From Flavobacterium kingsejongi (GTDB lineage: Bacteria > Bacteroidota > Bacteroidia > Flavobacteriales > Flavobacteriaceae): DNA of 64,000 nucleotides. Shown one piece after another: positions 60,693 through 64,000 of this stretch (position 1 is its first letter; the number at the start of each line of letters is the position of its first letter). Location of the stretch: positions 310,001 through 374,000 of the forward strand of contig NZ_CP020919.1 in assembly GCF_003076475.1 (NCBI RefSeq), in the 5' to 3' direction. A model generated the notes under the pieces. It was not told the DNA's origin and did not search any database. It saw nothing but the letters and a program-made list of their open reading frames with translations. Made by a program: the position numbers and the translations under genes.

Positions 60693-61607
60693 TTATCGTA
60701 AAAATTTATCCAACACATATACAATCTGCAACAAGGTGATATAGGAAACACTCACCAGCATTAACGTCCTTGCAGCTTTTGCGTCCCTAAGCTTATATAA
60801 CCTGAAAGCATAAAACAACATCCACATTCCCAATAAAAATACGATTACTGCAGATATCGGTGTAATATACAACTGCCCTGTATACCCAAAAGCAGGAAAA
60901 ACAGAAGCAATTACCAGCCAAATCGTATATAAAATAACCTGCAATGCTGTCGATTTATCTCTCTTACCAGTTGGCAGCATAAAGAATCCGCCTTTTTCAT
61001 AATCTTCAAAAAGGAACCATCCAATAGCCCAAAAGTGCGGGAATTGCCAAAAGAACTGTACCATAAACAAAGTACCCGCTTCAATACCGAAATCACCGGT
61101 AGCCGCAACCCATCCTAACATAAACGGAATGGCACCCGGAATAGCACCCACAAATACCGCCAAAGGCGTTACTGTTTTCAAAGGCGTATAAATACTGGTA
61201 TATAAAAAAATAGAAACGGCACCAAACATGGCCGTTTTAGGATTGATGCTATATAAAATGCCCAATCCGATAAGTGTTAATACAATTGCAATAACAAATG
61301 CTGTGGTAACAGTCATACGCCCTGCAGGAACAGGCCGGTTTTTCGTACGATCCATAAGGACGTCCAGGTCTTTTTCAATAATCTGGTTGTACGCATTTGA
61401 AGCACCTACCATACAATACCCACCAACAGCCAGCATAATCAAAACCTTATAATCAAAGGGGTGATTTGCATCAAAGCCCAAAAGATAGCCCGCTATAGAT
61501 GAGAACACAACACTGACGGCAAGCCGCGCCTTTGTGATTTCTTTAAAATCAGTAAAGATTGATTTAAATGAAATAGTATTTTCTGTAGTGCTCAATGCTG
61601 TTTTCAT
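60693..61607 (-). CDS. ctaB: Protoheme IX farnesyltransferase
   Basis: This 304-residue polytopic enzyme makes heme O from heme B and farnesyl diphosphate, which oxidase subunit I needs. The UbiA-type signatures are visible: NAYNQIIEKDLDVLMDRTKN (N-x-x-x-D-x-x-x-D), then RPVPAGRM, and YTPLKTVTPLAVFVGAIPGA. The start at 61607 (MKTALSTTENTISFKS) is preferred to an in-frame codon at 61664 that lies upstream of the promoter. It leads the four-gene cytochrome oxidase operon. Confidence 0.96.
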   Translation of the reverse strand: MKTALSTTENTISFKSIFTDFKEITKARLAVSVVFSSIAGYLLGFDANHPFDYKVLIMLAVGGYCMVGASNAYNQIIEKDLDVLMDRTKNRPVPAGRMTVTTAFVIAIVLTLIGLGILYSINPKTAMFGAVSIFLYTSIYTPLKTVTPLAVFVGAIPGAIPFMLGWVAATGDFGIEAGTLFMVQFFWQFPHFWAIGWFLFEDYEKGGFFMLPTGKRDKSTALQVILYTIWLVIASVFPAFGYTGQLYITPISAVIVFLLGMWMLFYAFRLYKLRDAKAARTLMLVSVSYITLLQIVYVLDKFLR

Positions 61608-61627
61608 TAGGTTTTTAAAAACTTGTG

Positions 61628-61658
61628 CAAAGATACTTGTTCCAATGCAATATGGCAA
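61628..61658 (-). promoter_or_regulatory. Promoter of the ctaB-cox operon
   Basis: On the minus strand, TTG (61658-61656, in a TTTG context), a 20-nt spacer and TATCTTTG (61635-61628) match the consensus, about 20 nt before the ATG at 61607. Confidence 0.72.
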
Positions 61659-61749
61659 ATCCAATCCCGGATATTACGGTAAGATTTAAAATTAAATGCT
61701 TTTTTAACAATCCGGGGGCATCAAAAACACTCCACAAGAATCCAATGCC

Positions 61750-63858
61750 TTAGAAATCATAGTACATATTAAAAATATCTGCACGGATTCCCAACGAAAA
61801 CCAGGTCGTCGTTTCTTTGAAATTCAACGGATTGTTGGCCAACGGATCAAAATTCCTGTAGATCAGGCTCGCAAACACTTTGATATTTGTAGTCGGATTG
61901 ATCAGGTAAGCCGTTTGCAAATCGGCGATAAAGACATTGGTGGTATTCCCCTGCCCTACTTTTACTCCGGTATCATAAGGCCTGTTATCATTATAATTCT
62001 TATACGGGTTTCCGCCATAATTCAGGCTATCCGTCGCGGTATCAAAATCAAGCCCGCGCTTCCCTACTGTAAATTTAGCATCAGCCGACCATCGCCCTTT
62101 ATGATAACGCGCAATCGCTACCAATTCTTTAAAGTTCCCGCCCCATTGATGCCCAAGGCTTTGGTTGTTATGCCCGTAGTTGGTCAGTATATTACTGTGC
62201 TGGTACACATAAGGCCGCACATGATTGTATTCCAATTGCAACAATAGATTTTTCACCCGGAATGCATCATAATATTTTGCCCCAAGCTGATAGCCATATT
62301 TATTCTTCCAGCTCTGCTGCCCTCCGGTAATATCACCTACCGAAAATTCATCCAACAGGAACTGGCCGTATACATTCATCTGATTATTGATCTTATATTT
62401 CCCCGTCATCCCCAGCAATGCATTACCGGATTTTGAAGACGATGAGAACTCCACACTTCTGTAAAATATAATCGGATTCACAAAATTCACATCAAATCCC
62501 CTGTCATTACTATTCGACCATACCACCGATTCAAAAAAGCCCAGATTCAGCCTTTTTGTCACATTCCAGCTCAGGTAATGGTTGGCAGAAAACTTAGTCG
62601 CATAGGTACGATCTGTTGTAACCTCATTTCGAACATCCTTCAGCCACATATAAGTGTTCGTATATTTTACTTTCCAAAAGGTCGTGTTGATTTTAAAATA
62701 AGGATACGGACTTGCCCCATCGCTTTCCAGCAGCGAACGATAACCGTCCCCTATAAAATTCCGCCCATAGCCCAACTGGAGATTAAAAAACCTACTGGGT
62801 GTATAGGTCAGGTTAGCATCGGCAGAAGGAAAATCATAACCATCAGTTTTAAACTCCTTGGCAATACCGATCCCGGGAATTATAGCCGGATTCCCACCAC
62901 TGGGTTTTATCGAATTGGCATAACGGTTGTAATAATCGGCAAACCGCCCCTGGCTTTCATAAATAGTCGTGGTAAAAGTCAATTCCTTTCCAATAGCGCC
63001 CTGAACCTGTATTCCGCGAGTGTTTTGATAGGTATAACTCACATCACTCGGGCTGCTTTTACCGATCCTCACATCAAAAATTGGATTAATGGTCAGCCAG
63101 TACCCTTCACCCTGGATGGCTACGAGGTTTTCATTCCAGAATTTCCTGCCCCACCAGCCGGTTTTATTTTTCATGATTTGCTGGTTTGCTTTCTCCAAAT
63201 CATAGTATTTCCCTACCTCAGTATAGGTGTATGGTTTTGACCCGGTGTGGTTATTGGCTCCTACCTGATTCATTGCGGCGTCAAAAGTGGCATAATAACT
63301 ATGGGGAAATGGGATATTCAATTGGCTTTTGAGTTGTGGATTCTCAAATTTCCTACTGATTATACTATCAAATTCCGTCAATTCCTTATTGCGGTCAATC
63401 AGCAAATTGCTATCCTGAATCGTCACTGCAGGCTGCCTGGAAAAAGGAACCGGAGCCACCAGCGGAATTGCAATTTTTATAGTATATTTTGCATACGTAG
63501 CAGTGCCATTATAAGTCGGCGGTGCCACTTTAGGCAGTTGTCCAAAGACTCTTTTCGTCTCTGCAATAAGTTCGGGATACAGGGCATCTACATACAACAC
63601 CCTAAAAACACCGGCAGTATCAACTTCAAATAGTGCCGTTACCACACCTTTAAAATCGTTTTCGGCTACGGTGGCCGGGACTTTGAAATTTGTATATACA
63701 AAATCCTGAATCCTATTATAAAAACAAGCTTCGGTTGCAGTGCCATCCAAATTTTTGCAATCAGGAAAAACCGGAAATAATTCACGGTCCTTATTATTTT
63801 GAGCATTACTATATTGAAAGCCAAAAATGATCAGCAAAAACAGGACACTATTCTTCAT
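61750..63858 (-). CDS. Outer-membrane beta-barrel protein with TonB-C-like N-terminal domain (RemB-like candidate)
   Basis: This 702-residue protein starts at 63858 (MKNSVLFLLIIFGFQYSNAQ, a signal peptide); the in-frame codon 57 nt upstream would bury it. Residues about 25-130 resemble a TonB C-terminal-type domain (ELFPVFPDCKNLDGTATEAC, VYTNFKVPATVAENDFKGVV, then an alternating strand pair and KYTIKIAIPL). The remainder is a porin-like beta barrel with many aromatic strands, ending SLGIRADIFNMYYDF. It resembles my recollection of the flavobacterial gliding protein RemB, a mobile surface protein. That identity is a moderate-confidence guess. It starts 22 nt after the deoC stop. Confidence 0.7.
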   Translation of the reverse strand: MKNSVLFLLIIFGFQYSNAQNNKDRELFPVFPDCKNLDGTATEACFYNRIQDFVYTNFKVPATVAENDFKGVVTALFEVDTAGVFRVLYVDALYPELIAETKRVFGQLPKVAPPTYNGTATYAKYTIKIAIPLVAPVPFSRQPAVTIQDSNLLIDRNKELTEFDSIISRKFENPQLKSQLNIPFPHSYYATFDAAMNQVGANNHTGSKPYTYTEVGKYYDLEKANQQIMKNKTGWWGRKFWNENLVAIQGEGYWLTINPIFDVRIGKSSPSDVSYTYQNTRGIQVQGAIGKELTFTTTIYESQGRFADYYNRYANSIKPSGGNPAIIPGIGIAKEFKTDGYDFPSADANLTYTPSRFFNLQLGYGRNFIGDGYRSLLESDGASPYPYFKINTTFWKVKYTNTYMWLKDVRNEVTTDRTYATKFSANHYLSWNVTKRLNLGFFESVVWSNSNDRGFDVNFVNPIIFYRSVEFSSSSKSGNALLGMTGKYKINNQMNVYGQFLLDEFSVGDITGGQQSWKNKYGYQLGAKYYDAFRVKNLLLQLEYNHVRPYVYQHSNILTNYGHNNQSLGHQWGGNFKELVAIARYHKGRWSADAKFTVGKRGLDFDTATDSLNYGGNPYKNYNDNRPYDTGVKVGQGNTTNVFIADLQTAYLINPTTNIKVFASLIYRNFDPLANNPLNFKETTTWFSLGIRADIFNMYYDF

Positions 63859-63880
63859 TAAAATGGGGGAAATTGATTTT

Positions 63881-64000
63881 TTAATACTCGCCGGAAGCTT
63901 CTTTATGATGAGCAATGGCTTTTGCAGCAGAGGTTCCGATTCGTTTTACGCCCAACCGCACCATTTCTATAGCTTCTTCATAGGTACGCACGCCACCCGC
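63881..64000 (-). CDS. deoC: Deoxyribose-phosphate aldolase, C-terminal end
   Basis: This frame is open to the window edge, so only the last 39 residues and the stop are present. AGGVRTYEEAIEMVRLGVKR, then IGTSAAKAI, is the conserved C-terminal TIM-barrel signature of DeoC (the G-G-V/I-R-T phosphate loop and R-I-G-T-S). DeoC cleaves 2-deoxyribose-5-phosphate to acetaldehyde and glyceraldehyde-3-phosphate in deoxynucleoside catabolism. Upstream sequence is outside the window. Confidence 0.9.
   Translation of the reverse strand, partial: AGGVRTYEEAIEMVRLGVKRIGTSAAKAIAHHKEASGEY

Overview
The window looks like a chromosomal segment from a Flavobacterium-type member of the Bacteroidota. The evidence is a giant protein with a type B type IX secretion (T9SS) sorting domain beside a PorP/SprF partner, an S46 dipeptidyl-peptidase, Bacteroidota promoters (TTG, about 19-20 nt, TAnnTTTG), a HPPK/deoxynucleoside-kinase fusion, and the order pdxJ - CBS - nadK - DUF6089 - uppS - bamA - ompH - ompH - murI, which I recall from flavobacteria. 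No phage, transposase, integrase, CRISPR array or rRNA is visible. The gene content is mostly core or lineage-specific, so I do not see a classical mobile or defence island.

Layout. 1-4.5 kb: the 3' end of waaA, a GNAT acetyltransferase, an S46 peptidase, a tiny lipoprotein, a DUF1508 protein and a tRNA-Gly/tRNA-Leu pair. 4.6-15 kb: mutS, a TPR protein, a SpoU methyltransferase, the folK-dNK fusion, sppA and an AsmA-like protein, followed by a 409-nt gene-free stretch holding a strictly 21-bp-phased repeat array. 15-21.5 kb: a DUF2797 protein, a GH3 enzyme, then the proteostasis cluster tig-clpP-clpX, with a 13-bp inverted repeat over the tig promoter. 21.5-35 kb: a SGNH lipoprotein and FadL porin pair, an alpha/beta hydrolase, pdxJ, and the envelope-assembly run ending in bamA, two ompH/skp genes and murI, then a gamma carbonic anhydrase-like protein. 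35-42 kb: PorP/SprF and the 1981-residue T9SS cargo. 42-47 kb: a Nfu-type Fe-S protein, a DUF255 protein, an MscS channel, a secreted orphan and tsaB. 47.6-54.8 kb: a six-gene efflux operon. 55-64 kb: a DUF4403 lipoprotein, a SCO/DUF420 copper-assembly cluster, cytochrome oxidase subunits with ctaB, an outer-membrane barrel protein (RemB-like candidate) and the 3' end of deoC.

Functional themes. Envelope biogenesis and transport dominate (waaA, sppA, AsmA-like, bamA, Skp-like proteins, FadL, T9SS, efflux). Respiratory-chain assembly (ctaB, COX3, COX4, SCO) and protein quality control (tig, clpP, clpX) are the others. The most unusual signals are: the 21-bp array after the AsmA-like gene, with a related unit in that gene's leader; a UUCG-capped terminator-like hairpin immediately behind that gene's promoter; the tig palindrome; a perfect 14-bp stem-loop inside tsaB placed to terminate the convergent neighbour; and the 14-repeat secreted protein with Cys and Asp-rich loops. 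All functional assignments come from reading motifs by eye; no database search was run.
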